A stretch of DNA of 64,000 nt from Ruminococcus sp. (GCA_017542125.1 JAFXXU010000045.1:1-64000), one strand, 5' to 3'; shown: positions 15,396-23,628, numbered from the stretch's first letter. The notes: generated by a model not told the origin, from the sequence alone. Program-made: numbers and translations.

Positions 15396-16367
15396 ATGAA
15401 AAAGCTACTCTTCGTCTACAACCCCCACGCGGGAAAGGGTCTTATCAAAAACCATCTCTGCGACATAATCAATATCTTTACCCGGGGCGGATATGAAGTA
15501 ACGGCTTACCCCACCCAGGCCCCCCGTGACGGGATGAACAAGATAATCCGGGACTGCTCCCGCTTTGACATCCTGGTCGTATCCGGCGGCGACGGCACTC
15601 TCAGCGAGGCTATCAAGGCTATGATGCAGCTGGAGCATAAGATACCCATAGGCTACATCCCGGCAGGCTCCACCAACGACTTTGCTTCCAGCATGGATAT
15701 CCCCAAGAAGATGTGCGAGGCTGCAAGAGCCATAGTCAAGGGCGTGACCTTCGATTACGATATAGGTGAGTTCAACGGGGAATTCTACGTCTACGTTGCA
15801 GCCTTCGGAGCCTTCGCCGACGTTTCCTACGAGACCTCACAGGTGGCAAAGAACCGCTTCGGTCATATGGCCTACTTAGCTGAGGCTCTGCGCCGTCTCC
15901 CCACATACACAGGCTACAACATCACCGTGGAGCACGACGGCGGCACCGTCAAGGGCAGCTTCATACTGGGTATGGTGACCAACTCCACCTCCGTCGGCGG
16001 GCTGAAACGCCTTATCGCCGACAATGTGGCCTTCGACGACGGCCTCTTCGAGGTAACGCTGGTCAAGACCCCCTCAGGGCCCATAGCCTTCCAGAGCCTG
16101 CTGCGGGACGCTGCCATAAACAAAATGAGCGAAAAGAACTTCGTCACCTTCAGGACCTCGTTCCTGAAAGTACACTCCGCTGCGGATATCGCCTGGTCTC
16201 TTGACGGCGAGTCGGGCGGCTCCCACAACCATGTGGAGATATACAACCACAAGCAGGCGGTGAGCATCATCATCCTCCCCGACGATAAGACCGCCGAGCA
16301 GCAGCTCGTCCACGCCCTCGACAGCGAACGGAGCATAGAGCTGCCCGAAAACACTCAAGGAGCATAA
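15396..16367 (+). CDS. Diacylglycerol/lipid kinase family protein (DgkB/YegS type)
   Basis: A 323-residue soluble lipid kinase with the DAGK catalytic domain. The opening is FVYNPHAGKGLIKNHL, the nucleotide-binding loop VVSGGDGTLSEAI lies at about 66-78, and the second glycine-rich motif GYIPAGSTNDFASSM at about 88-102. The second beta-sandwich domain has the DYDIGEFNG and GLFEVTLVK segments usual for YegS/DgkB. It phosphorylates diacylglycerol or related lipids for return to phospholipid synthesis. RBS AAAGGA precedes the ATG. The small membrane protein and methyltransferase genes follow with 1-base spacing or overlap. Confidence 0.9.
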   Translation: MKKLLFVYNPHAGKGLIKNHLCDIINIFTRGGYEVTAYPTQAPRDGMNKIIRDCSRFDILVVSGGDGTLSEAIKAMMQLEHKIPIGYIPAGSTNDFASSMDIPKKMCEAARAIVKGVTFDYDIGEFNGEFYVYVAAFGAFADVSYETSQVAKNRFGHMAYLAEALRRLPTYTGYNITVEHDGGTVKGSFILGMVTNSTSVGGLKRLIADNVAFDDGLFEVTLVKTPSGPIAFQSLLRDAAINKMSEKNFVTFRTSFLKVHSAADIAWSLDGESGGSHNHVEIYNHKQAVSIIILPDDKTAEQQLVHALDSERSIELPENTQGA

Positions 16368-16368
16368 A

Positions 16369-16554
16369 ATGGATCTCGATAAGAAAAAGGTCATCCTCTC
16401 CGCGCTGATCGCCACGGCGATAAACGCCGCAGCTGCGGTCATCTGCGAGCTCACCCTCGACAGCATCACCGCCGAGGTAGTGATATGCTCGCTGCTGGGG
16501 CTGGTATGGCTCGGCTATGCTGTCGGCTTCTGCCGAAGAAAGAGTGACGGCTGA
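16369..16554 (+). CDS. Small membrane protein of unknown function
   Basis: A 61-residue protein with two probable transmembrane helices (about 9-25 and 34-54) and a basic end CRRKSDG. It starts one base after the lipid kinase stop and its TGA overlaps the next ATG (TGATG), so it is translated in step with its neighbours. No family is recognised. Tight packing between two real genes and GC-rich codon use like the neighbours support it as a real gene. Confidence 0.6.
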   Translation: MDLDKKKVILSALIATAINAAAAVICELTLDSITAEVVICSLLGLVWLGYAVGFCRRKSDG

Positions 16555-17381
16555 TGTATATCTGTCCCTGCTGCGGAGAAAAGCTGAAACAGTCCGATAA
16601 TTCGTACACTTGCCGCAACAGGCACTCCTTTGACATCTCCTCGAAGGGCTATGTGAACCTGCTGCTCACCAAAGGGCGCAACCCTGCCAAAGCCGGGGAC
16701 GATCCTGCGATGATCCGCGCCCGCAGCGATTTCCTCGACACGGGGCTCTACTCCCCCCTTGCGGATAAGCTGGCCGGGGTGCTATCAAAGTCCCTGGCCG
16801 GGGTGAAGGATCCTGTTATCATCGACAGCGGCTGCGGCGAGGGGTATTACACCGTCAGGCTGGCGGGAGCTCTCCCCGGGACAAGGCTGTTCGGCATCGA
16901 CATTTCAAAGAGCGGCATCGCACACGCCGCCTCCCGAAAGAAAGCCCTCAGGGCGGATAACCTGGAATTTGCGGTGGCGTCCTCCTTTTCCCTGCCCTTC
17001 CGGAAGGGCTCGGCGGACGGGGTGGTATCGGTGTTCGCCCCGGTCTCAAACGACGAATACGCACGGGTGCTTAAGCTGGGCGGCAAGCTGATAGTGGTCT
17101 CGCCCACCGAGAGGCATCTGTTCGGGCTGAAAGCCCTGCTCTACGATGAGCCCTACGAAAACAAGCCCAACCGCTACTCCCTGCGCAGCTTTGAGCTGAT
17201 CGGCGTGGAACGCCTTGAATACACGGCGGAGCTCACCACCGACAAGCAGGTGCGCGATCTCTTTGCTATGACGCCCTACTACTACAAGACCTCCCCCGAG
17301 GCAGCGCAGAGGCTTGAGGGCTGCGCTCCCCTCTCCACCGAGATAGGATTTCTGATACAGACCTACGCCCGTCGGCTGTGA
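16554..17381 (+). CDS. RlmA-type 23S rRNA (guanine-N1) methyltransferase
   Basis: A 275-residue methyltransferase. The N-terminal zinc finger (CPCC, then CRNRHSFD; residues 4-27), followed by SSKGYVNLLL and GDDPAMIRARSDFLDTGLYSPLADKL, is diagnostic of the RlmA family (RlmA-I G745 or RlmA-II/TlrB G748 of 23S rRNA). The AdoMet motif I is IIDSGCGEGYYTVRLA. The C-terminus has MTPYYYKTS, typical of the family. In Gram-positives the RlmA-II specificity would be expected; sequence alone does not decide between the two sites. Confidence 0.9.
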   Translation: MYICPCCGEKLKQSDNSYTCRNRHSFDISSKGYVNLLLTKGRNPAKAGDDPAMIRARSDFLDTGLYSPLADKLAGVLSKSLAGVKDPVIIDSGCGEGYYTVRLAGALPGTRLFGIDISKSGIAHAASRKKALRADNLEFAVASSFSLPFRKGSADGVVSVFAPVSNDEYARVLKLGGKLIVVSPTERHLFGLKALLYDEPYENKPNRYSLRSFELIGVERLEYTAELTTDKQVRDLFAMTPYYYKTSPEAAQRLEGCAPLSTEIGFLIQTYARRL

Positions 17382-17470
17382 CCGCCGCCGGGCTGCTTAA
17401 TACAGCAGCGATACCGATTTCTGTAATCTCTGCTAAAATCTGAGCACACCGCGAAAGGAGACGTTTCATT

Positions 17471-18436
17471 ATGGAAAGACTATTCTGCAAGGGCTATACC
17501 TGGGGCTTCTTCTCGGGGAGCGGCACCTTCCAGACCCCGGAGGCTGAGCGCTCGATGGAACGCCTCGCCTCCAACGGACTTGACTGGATCTGCATACCCG
17601 TAAACTGCTTTCAGGAGACCTTTTACTCCCTCAACATCTTCTCGATGTTCGGCCGCACCCAGACCGACGAGGATGTTGCTTTTGCGGTAAAGAAAGCAAA
17701 GAGCCTGGGGCTGAAGGTCTGCCTTAAGCCGATGGTGGACTGCCTTGACCGTTCCTGGAGAGCCCGTATCGACTTCCCCCGTGAAAACCCCCTCTATCTG
17801 GACAGGTGGTTCGAGAGCTACACCCGCTTTATGCTGCACTACGCTGCTCTTGCCGAGAAGCTGGGCTGCGAGATGCTCTGCACCGGCTGCGAGATGGCGG
17901 GTATGGACAAGAACGCCTCCCGCTGCCGCGAGGTGATAGCTAAGGTCAGGGAGGTCTACTCCGGCCTGCTGATGCACAACATCAACCACGGCGACGAGCT
18001 GCGTTTCCCCTGGCTCAGTGATGTGGACATCATCGGCATCTCAGCCTACTACCCTGTATCCGCCCCCGGCGACAACAGTCTTGAAACTATGAAAAAGCGC
18101 TGGGCAGAGCAATTTGAGCGGGTCGAGGTCTGCCACGAGAAATACGGACGCCCGGTAATGTTTGCCGAGATCGGCGTCCGCAACGAACGCGGCTGCACCA
18201 TGTACCCCTGGGATTTCCACAACCGTCCCGAGCAGCCGAACGACGAGCAGGAGCAGGCAGATTTTTACGAAGCTGCGATGTCGGTAAGCTGGGACAGGGA
18301 ATGGTTCGCAGGATATTTCTGGTGGGACTGGAAAGCCAAGCTCCCTCCCGAGGAACTCGCTCACGAGAACCGGGATTTCACCGTTTACGGCAAGAAGGCC
18401 GAGGAGGTTTTGAAGAGGTGGTACGGCAAGGGGTGA
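17471..18436 (+). CDS. Glycoside hydrolase family 113-like (beta-mannanase)
   Basis: A 321-residue TIM-barrel hydrolase without signal peptide. It opens with KGYTWGFFSGSGTF and then shows GLDWICIPVNCFQET. The predicted acid/base is Glu141 in CTGCEMAG (the GTE/GCE strand 4 position) and the nucleophile is Glu233 in PVMFAEIGVRN, matching the spacing of GH113 mannanases. ISAYYPV and GYFWWDW lie at the expected strands. It should hydrolyse beta-1,4-mannosidic bonds of oligosaccharides in the cytoplasm. RBS AAAGGAG lies 10 bases upstream. It faces a GH26-like gene across a shared hairpin, suggesting a small mannan-oligosaccharide locus. Family call good; substrate inferred. Confidence 0.82.
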   Translation: MERLFCKGYTWGFFSGSGTFQTPEAERSMERLASNGLDWICIPVNCFQETFYSLNIFSMFGRTQTDEDVAFAVKKAKSLGLKVCLKPMVDCLDRSWRARIDFPRENPLYLDRWFESYTRFMLHYAALAEKLGCEMLCTGCEMAGMDKNASRCREVIAKVREVYSGLLMHNINHGDELRFPWLSDVDIIGISAYYPVSAPGDNSLETMKKRWAEQFERVEVCHEKYGRPVMFAEIGVRNERGCTMYPWDFHNRPEQPNDEQEQADFYEAAMSVSWDREWFAGYFWWDWKAKLPPEELAHENRDFTVYGKKAEEVLKRWYGKG

Positions 18437-18544
18437 TCATTCCTTTTGCTGTGTGCTCTTAACTTTGTGAGTTACGGTGCAGGTCGGCAAGTGTTTAGCG
18501 GCTCTGCATAAAGCGTCTCTTTGACAGAATCGGATAGAAATGAA

Positions 18545-18586
18545 GGCGCTGCATCCCTTTTGTGTTTGGGATGCAGCGCCGTTTTT
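18545..18586 (+). terminator. Terminator between the two hydrolase genes
   Basis: GGCGCTGCATCCC pairs with GGGATGCAGCGCC (13 bp, 10-base loop), followed by GTTTTTGG. It terminates the GH113 gene; read on the minus strand the tail is less T-rich but it may also serve the GH26-like gene. Confidence 0.85.
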
Positions 18587-18605
18587 GGTCTTTGGCTTTG
18601 CGTGA

Positions 18606-20048
18606 TCATCCTATTACCGGTTCATATTCTATCCTGATCTTCGGCAGCTTCTCTATCGTCTGATAGGAATTCATCAGGCCGTTCTCCGCAGTAAGATCGT
18701 TCTCTCCCGATGCCGGAGGTGCAAACAGTCTGAGCGTCAGATCGTCCGGCGTCAGCAGCGGATTCTCATAGAATGCGCTCATCAGGTCTATCACCTTTAC
18801 CTTAGGCGACTTATAGAACCATCTGCCGTTTATCTCGATCATAAGGTTCGAGTCGTCCTCAAAGGTCAGCTCGCAGAAGTGAGGGTTAGCGTCAAAATGC
18901 AGCGGTATCTCAATGCCCTCTGCGTCCTCGGAACCGCCCCAGCGCAGGGTCACAGGGAAGCTAAGCTCCCCGCCCCTGGTCATCGAAGGCTTGAAGAAAT
19001 CCTCATGGATGATCTCCTTATAGGTCTGCATTACGGGCTGCTCTACGCCGCAGTCGGCATAGTTGGGATCCTCGATCTCCAGACCCAGCCTGCCCCTGTC
19101 TCTGAACTGGTAGAAGGTGAAGCCCGAGAACCACTCCTCCGGGTCATATTTCAGCAGGTCGCAGAAGGTCCTGACCATTTCAGCCTGATCGTAAGGGCCT
19201 GTAACATCGCCGTCGGCATTGAATTCGCTCATTACCATGGGCTTTGCAACTCCGCCGTTGATCTCCTTGAAGCGGCGGTAGCTCATCTTGGTGAGGGCGT
19301 AAACATCGGCTACTCTGCTGCGGCTGAAGCTGCGGGGCTCCGATTCCTTCAGGGCAACATCGTAAGGCCAGCCCCAGTGGAGGGCCATATACTTATCCAC
19401 CGACCAGATATCCGTCTCCTTGACCGCCTGGGAGAACTCCTTCTCCATAATGATCTCGGTGGCGTTGAGATCCTCTATACCGCCGATGCAGAGGATAGTG
19501 GAAACGTTGGGAGCATACTCTTTGAGTATCTTATTGAAGCGGCAGTAGAAATCAGCCACGCCCTGATAGGTAGTCCTCTTGGTAAAGGAGAACCAGTTGC
19601 CGGTAGCCTCGTGATTGATCCTGAGCAGCAGCCTTCCGAAGGGGCGCAGGTCGTTGGCTATGGCGATAAGGTGCTCGTCCGACACGTTGGGGTCGATGGT
19701 GAGGGTGAGAGTAACATCCTGGCCGTGGCGGCGGATATCCCTCATATAGTTGAAGGGCTCTCCCTCGGTATTGCCGTTAAGACCGCCCTTATAGGTAAAG
19801 TAGTCGTCGTAGGGGTAATCCCACTGGAAGGAGACCTCCTTATCCTTCATAGCCTCGGAGATCCTTGCGGGGAACTGCTCGTCCAGGGGGTAGTAGCAGT
19901 ACATCAGGGAGATGCTTCTGTGAGGTCTGCCCAGCTTGCGGAGGATGTAGTCCTGGTTTACATACTCACCTCTCTCGGAGCCGTCGCCCAGATCCACCGC
20001 GCATTTTGCCTTTCCCATATGAACGGAATAAGCCTTGATGTCATTCAT
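18606..20048 (-). CDS. GH26-like glycoside hydrolase, cytoplasmic
   Basis: A 480-residue protein with a TIM-barrel domain (about 1-360) and a C-terminal beta domain (about 370-480). RLLLRINHEATGNWFSF (Glu147) matches the acid/base strand of GH26 mannanases (R-x-x-H-E-x-x-G-x-W-F), and KPMVMSEFNADG (Glu275) matches the nucleophile strand. No signal peptide is present, so it should work inside the cell on imported oligosaccharides. Strong ribosome site GGAGGAAAG. A cre/LacI-type operator lies 22-36 bases before the start, which points to carbon-source control. It is distant from characterised GH26, so another TIM-barrel clan A family is possible. Confidence 0.7.
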   Translation of the reverse strand: MNDIKAYSVHMGKAKCAVDLGDGSERGEYVNQDYILRKLGRPHRSISLMYCYYPLDEQFPARISEAMKDKEVSFQWDYPYDDYFTYKGGLNGNTEGEPFNYMRDIRRHGQDVTLTLTIDPNVSDEHLIAIANDLRPFGRLLLRINHEATGNWFSFTKRTTYQGVADFYCRFNKILKEYAPNVSTILCIGGIEDLNATEIIMEKEFSQAVKETDIWSVDKYMALHWGWPYDVALKESEPRSFSRSRVADVYALTKMSYRRFKEINGGVAKPMVMSEFNADGDVTGPYDQAEMVRTFCDLLKYDPEEWFSGFTFYQFRDRGRLGLEIEDPNYADCGVEQPVMQTYKEIIHEDFFKPSMTRGGELSFPVTLRWGGSEDAEGIEIPLHFDANPHFCELTFEDDSNLMIEINGRWFYKSPKVKVIDLMSAFYENPLLTPDDLTLRLFAPPASGENDLTAENGLMNSYQTIEKLPKIRIEYEPVIG

Positions 20049-20069
20049 TTTTCTTTCCTCCTTATTTTG

Positions 20070-20084
20070 TGATAACGTTTACAT
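20070..20084 (-). promoter_or_regulatory. cre/LacI-family operator before the GH26-like gene
   Basis: ATGTAAACGTTATCA on the minus strand fits the catabolite-response consensus WTGNAANCGNWNNCW at every position. It lies just upstream of the ribosome site, where CcpA or a LacI-type repressor would block transcription. Confidence 0.55.
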
Positions 20085-20092
20085 CCCTATTC

Positions 20093-20122
20093 TGCAAAAC
20101 AGCCGCCGGGTGGGACGGCTGT
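20093..20122 (-). terminator. Terminator of the serine hydrolase gene
   Basis: On the minus strand ACAGCCG/CGGCTGT with a 10-base loop, followed by TTTTGCAG, 9 bases after the stop. Confidence 0.7.
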
Positions 20123-20130
20123 ATAGTTCC

Positions 20131-21288
20131 TTATCCGATGATGACGCTGTTGAGCCTGTCGAAGATCCTGGCTGTATCCTGGAACATCTTGTTTGCTGCA
20201 TCTGTTTCGGGTACCTGATCGGTCATGATGACCAGCACGAAGGGCTGCTCCGCATAGCAGATAGCAACGTCGTGGTAGGAATTGGTCTCGCAGTCGGTGC
20301 CGTACTTATGTGATACGGGATACTTATCCCCCAGGGCGGCGCCAATCTGCTTATTGAAGCTGGAATGCTGCATCAGCTCGCAGAGCCACTTGCCCGTCTC
20401 AGTCCTCTCGCCCAGCTCGTAGATATCCTTATAAGAGAGCAGCAGGTCTGCGGGAGACACGGGGGTGAAGTAGTAGCCGCCGCTCAGAGCATAGCTCGCT
20501 CCGAGGTTCTGGGTATAGAGATTGAAAACATACCTGCCGTACTTCTCCACCAGGTTTATGTAGGCGGTGTTGTCGCTGAGGCTGACGGCGTTTGCGATCA
20601 GCTCTCTGGCGGTATAGGTCTTGCCGATATCGGCGCCTGTCAGATGCCCGGGCTCCGGCTCGGCGTCGTACCAGGCCTTGACTATTTTGATGGGGTCATC
20701 AAGGTTGATGCCGTTGTCGATTATGCTCTTGCAGTAGGGCACCTTGATGGTGGAGCAGCTGGGGAAGCGCTTGGTGGCATTATAGCGTATGGAAACGCCC
20801 GTCACCATATTCTGATAAGCGAAGCCTACCCTGTAGCCGTAATCCGCGACCAGCTTGTTGAGCGCCTCAACGCACTCCTTGAATTCGGGGTTATTGCCCA
20901 CGGTGGTGATATTGGAGAACCACACGGGGCTTGCATCTATCACCGACTGATCCACGGCGACGGGGTTCATCTCAACGGGCTTTTCTGTGACGACAGGCTC
21001 GGGGGTGGTCTCAGGGGGAGCCTCGGTCACGGGTGCCTCGGTCTCGGAAGCGGGAGCTGTCTCAGTCTCCTCCGGCTCGGTGCCAGGAGCTTCCGTCCCC
21101 GGCTCAGAGGTCGATTCAGGAGCCGCAGTAGTCTCGGGAGCCGATGTGGAAACAGAGGAAACGGTTATGGGAGCGCTCGGCTCTCTGTCGATGGGGTTAA
21201 GCGGGTCGAGGGGCTGGATAGTCCCCCCGCAGGAAGCAGCCGTCAGCGCAAACGCCACAGCCGCCGCCAGGAAAACTTTCTTCTTCAT
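20131..21288 (-). CDS. Lipoprotein with class A beta-lactamase-like serine hydrolase domain
   Basis: A 385-residue exported protein with lipobox AASC (Cys20). A Thr/Glu/Pro/Ala-rich linker (about 40-105) would carry the enzyme across the wall. The catalytic domain (about 130-385) follows. Active-site motifs are SxxK as STIK (Ser179, Lys182), SDN (238-240) and KYGT (328-331) in place of the usual KTG. The Omega-loop Glu of true class A lactamases (ExxLN) is not evident. It is therefore more likely a peptidoglycan peptidase or a lactamase-fold protein without strong lactamase activity. Own promoter and terminator. Confidence 0.82.
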   Translation of the reverse strand: MKKKVFLAAAVAFALTAASCGGTIQPLDPLNPIDREPSAPITVSSVSTSAPETTAAPESTSEPGTEAPGTEPEETETAPASETEAPVTEAPPETTPEPVVTEKPVEMNPVAVDQSVIDASPVWFSNITTVGNNPEFKECVEALNKLVADYGYRVGFAYQNMVTGVSIRYNATKRFPSCSTIKVPYCKSIIDNGINLDDPIKIVKAWYDAEPEPGHLTGADIGKTYTARELIANAVSLSDNTAYINLVEKYGRYVFNLYTQNLGASYALSGGYYFTPVSPADLLLSYKDIYELGERTETGKWLCELMQHSSFNKQIGAALGDKYPVSHKYGTDCETNSYHDVAICYAEQPFVLVIMTDQVPETDAANKMFQDTARIFDRLNSVIIG

Positions 21289-21329
21289 ATAAACCTTCCT
21301 TAACGGTCATTCATTTCAATACTCCTTAT

Positions 21330-21358
21330 ATATTAACATATCCCCGGCACAAAGTCAA
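21330..21358 (-). promoter_or_regulatory. Promoter of the serine hydrolase gene
   Basis: On the minus strand TTGACT (21358-21353), 17 bp, TAATAT (21335-21330). Confidence 0.7.
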
Positions 21359-21390
21359 GAAGAAAGGAATAAAAACTGCACCTCTGCGCC

Positions 21391-21419
21391 TTGACATTTT
21401 TGGTGATTCGGTGTATTAT
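21391..21419 (+). promoter_or_regulatory. Promoter of mgtE
   Basis: TTGACA (21391-21396), 17 bp, TATTAT (21414-21419). It puts the transcript start near 21427, about 205 bases before the mgtE start codon. Confidence 0.8.
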
Positions 21420-21427
21420 AGAAAGGT

Positions 21428-21617
21428 ACGGGGCATCATCCCCGAATTGAATGAGAAAAGAGGTGATACGGGTGGACGAAGGAGGCAACAGTTTAGGCTG
21501 CAAGCCCCGATTGCGCTGCTGCGAGGCTGCCCGTATCGCTATGAGCATACCTCGCTGACAGGGATACTATCGGAGCATTGCGCCCTCATTGCAAATAAAA
21601 CGCTCCCCTGCGGGAGC
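21428..21617 (+). promoter_or_regulatory. Long structured mgtE leader, candidate metal-sensing RNA
   Basis: Between promoter and start codon lies about 205 bases of leader with strong pairing. GAGGT-GATACGGG (21460-21472) pairs with CCCGTATC (21530-21537) and ACCTC (21549-21553), 13 pairs with an 11-base bulge, enclosing GGAGGCAACAG and GGCTGC/GCGCTGCTGC segments. GCTCCC-CTGC-GGGAGC (21602-21617) directly precedes the ribosome site. A small hairpin GGGG-CATCAT-CCCC lies at 21430-21443. Position suggests an Mg2+ riboswitch, but I do not see the M-box core (GTTAGGTGAGGCTCC). It could be a divergent or different class. Confidence 0.55.
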
Positions 21618-21631
21618 AGAGGGGGAACTAT

Positions 21632-23017
21632 ATGCTTTACGATACCGTAATAAGGCTGCTGGAAAAGCGGAACTTCAAGGTCATCAAGGAAATATTCGAG
21701 AATATGAACGAGGCCGACATCGCCGACCTCTTCGGGAACTTCCACGACAGCGAGGACGTTGACAAGAAGGATTTTCCCGTGCTTTTCAGGCTGCTGCCCA
21801 AGGACGCTGCGGCGGATGTTTTCGCCTATATGGAGCCCGATATGCAGGAGCTGCTCATCAACTCCTTTACCGATAAGGAGCTGGCTCAGGTCATCGACGA
21901 TCTGTTCATCGACGATACCGTCGATATGATCGAGGAGATGCCCGCAAACGTCGTCTCGCGTATCCTGAAAAATGCCGACAGCGAGACCCGCAAGCAGATA
22001 AACCAGATACTGAAATACCCGAAGGACTCGGCGGGCTCCATAATGACCACCGAGTACATCTACCTCAACAAGACCATGACGGTCAAGGAGGCGCTGGAGA
22101 AGATCAGGCAGGTAGGCTTCGTCAAGGAGACGGTCTATACCCTGTATGTCACCGAGAACCGCAGGCTCATCGGCGTGCTCTCGGTGCTGGATATCCTCAC
22201 CAGCGATGACGACGATCTCATCGCCGATATAATGCAGACCAACGTCATCACCGTGGATACCCTCGAGGATAAGGAGCTCGTTGCCAAGCAGTTCGAGAAA
22301 TACGACTTTCTTGCCCTCCCCGTTGTGGATAAGGAGCAGCGGATCGTGGGTATCGTCACCTTTGACGACGCTATGGACGTTATGCAGGACGAGAACACCG
22401 AGGACTTCTCTCACATGGCAGGTATGGCCCCCATCGAGGACAGCTATTTCAAGACCTCGGTATTCAAGCACGCCCGCAACCGTATCGCCTGGCTGCTGTT
22501 CCTGATGCTCTCGGCTACCCTGACGGGTACCATAATCACCAAATACGAGGCTGCTTTCGCGGCGGTGCCTCTGCTGGTATCCTTCATACCCATGCTTACG
22601 GGTACGGGCGGTAACTGCGGCTCCCAGACCTCGACTATGATAATCCGCGGTATGTCCCTGGGGGAGATCAATCTGCGGGACTTCTTCAAGGTAGTGTTCA
22701 AGGAATTCCGTATAGCGCTGATCGTCAGCGTGATACTGGCCTTCGTCAACGGCGTCAGGATATATATCACCTACGCCTATATCTCTCCCAACGAGATCGA
22801 CGACCCGCTGAAGCTGGCGGTAACGGTCAGCCTGGCGATCATCTCCACAGTAATAATGTCAAAGCTGATCGGATGTATGCTGCCCATGGCTGCCAAGAAG
22901 CTGCACCTCGACCCCGCCCTTATGGCAGCGCCCCTTATCTCAACGATAGTCGATACCTGCACCACGCTGGTATTCTTCAATATAGCAATGGTCATTTTCA
23001 ACATCCATATGGTTTAG
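21632..23017 (+). CDS. mgtE: Magnesium transporter MgtE
   Basis: A 461-residue Mg2+ channel. The N-terminal superhelical domain (about 1-130, with ADIADLFGN, LLPKDAAADVFAYMEPDMQ, DDTVDMIEEMPANVV) is followed by two CBS domains (about 135-255, SAGSIMTTEYIYL and DIMQTNVITVDTLED). A plug helix and five transmembrane helices follow (from about 285), with the pore motif PMLTGTGGNCGSQTSTMIIRG. CBS and N domains close the pore at high Mg2+. All parts and the usual length are present. It is preceded by a long leader and followed by a strong terminator, so it is monocistronic. Confidence 0.95.
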   Translation: MLYDTVIRLLEKRNFKVIKEIFENMNEADIADLFGNFHDSEDVDKKDFPVLFRLLPKDAAADVFAYMEPDMQELLINSFTDKELAQVIDDLFIDDTVDMIEEMPANVVSRILKNADSETRKQINQILKYPKDSAGSIMTTEYIYLNKTMTVKEALEKIRQVGFVKETVYTLYVTENRRLIGVLSVLDILTSDDDDLIADIMQTNVITVDTLEDKELVAKQFEKYDFLALPVVDKEQRIVGIVTFDDAMDVMQDENTEDFSHMAGMAPIEDSYFKTSVFKHARNRIAWLLFLMLSATLTGTIITKYEAAFAAVPLLVSFIPMLTGTGGNCGSQTSTMIIRGMSLGEINLRDFFKVVFKEFRIALIVSVILAFVNGVRIYITYAYISPNEIDDPLKLAVTVSLAIISTVIMSKLIGCMLPMAAKKLHLDPALMAAPLISTIVDTCTTLVFFNIAMVIFNIHMV

Positions 23018-23031
23018 CGATACAAAAGCAT

Positions 23032-23063
23032 CACCCGGGAGTTTCACGCTCCCGGGTGTTTTT
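23032..23063 (+). terminator. Terminator of mgtE
   Basis: CACCCGGGAG/CTCCCGGGTG (10 bp, 7-base loop) followed by TTTTTG. Confidence 0.9.
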
Positions 23064-23064
23064 G

Positions 23065-23628
23065 CTACTGCCTGTTGTAATAATCTATACCCTTGTCAGG
23101 GATGAAGAAGGTCCTTATATAGCCATCGGTGGAGAGGACGAGGAAATAACCCGTGGCTGTATCGAAGAACACATCGTCGCCGTCCTCCTTCTCGGTCTTG
23201 TGGAGGATGGTATCCGAATCGGAGTTGAGCATATCGTTGGCCAGCTTCAGGTATTCCTCTTTGGTGATGTTCCCGAACTCGCTGCCGTGCTTCTTGAAGT
23301 GATCCTCATAGAGCTTCTTTGAGCGGAAGCTGTAGGTCACATACTCCTTAGCAGCCTCGGTGACGCTTGCGGTCGTCTGCTCCTCCGGGGCAGTCTGTGC
23401 CGAAGTCACCGTTTCGGGAGCGGAGGTCACAGCCTCGGTAACTGTTTCGGCAGGAGCCGAAGTCACCGCCTCCGAGGAAGCCGAGGTACCGGTATATACC
23501 GTCAGCCCCTCCGATGAGCTGCCCTCGTCTTTCTTGCCGCCGCTGAACACCAGCAACACAACAACTATGAGCACCGCGCATATCCCTGCGCCGGCAATGC
23601 CTATCATCCGCTTCGTTCTGCTGTCCAT
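23065..23628 (-). CDS. Membrane-tethered protein with a toxin-like C-terminal domain
   Basis: A 187-residue protein. It has a basic N-terminus, one transmembrane helix (about 10-30, IGIAGAGICAVLIVVVLLVF), a Thr/Ala/Glu/Val-rich linker (about 40-90) and a compact C-terminal domain of about 95 residues. That domain carries LYEDHFKKHGSEFGNITKEE, a short acidic turn, FFDTATGYFLVLSTDGYIRT and FFIPDKGIDYYNRQ at the very end. This layout (H..HG.EFG ... IRT.F.P) resembles a BECR-type nuclease domain that I know from phage head-morphogenesis proteins and polymorphic toxins. The match is from memory and untested. ATG 23628 is preferred (GGAGG 7 bases before) over GTG 23634. No immunity-type gene is adjacent. 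Confidence 0.65.
   Translation of the reverse strand: MDSRTKRMIGIAGAGICAVLIVVVLLVFSGGKKDEGSSSEGLTVYTGTSASSEAVTSAPAETVTEAVTSAPETVTSAQTAPEEQTTASVTEAAKEYVTYSFRSKKLYEDHFKKHGSEFGNITKEEYLKLANDMLNSDSDTILHKTEKEDGDDVFFDTATGYFLVLSTDGYIRTFFIPDKGIDYYNRQ

Noticed and set aside
21428..21617. mgtE leader as a standard M-box, NiCo or yybP-ykoY riboswitch.
   Set aside because: None of the conserved cores I can recall is visible; kept only as an unassigned structured leader.
21411..21650. A 79-codon frame upstream of and overlapping mgtE.
   Set aside because: It lies in the structured leader, has no ribosome site and has no recognisable protein features.
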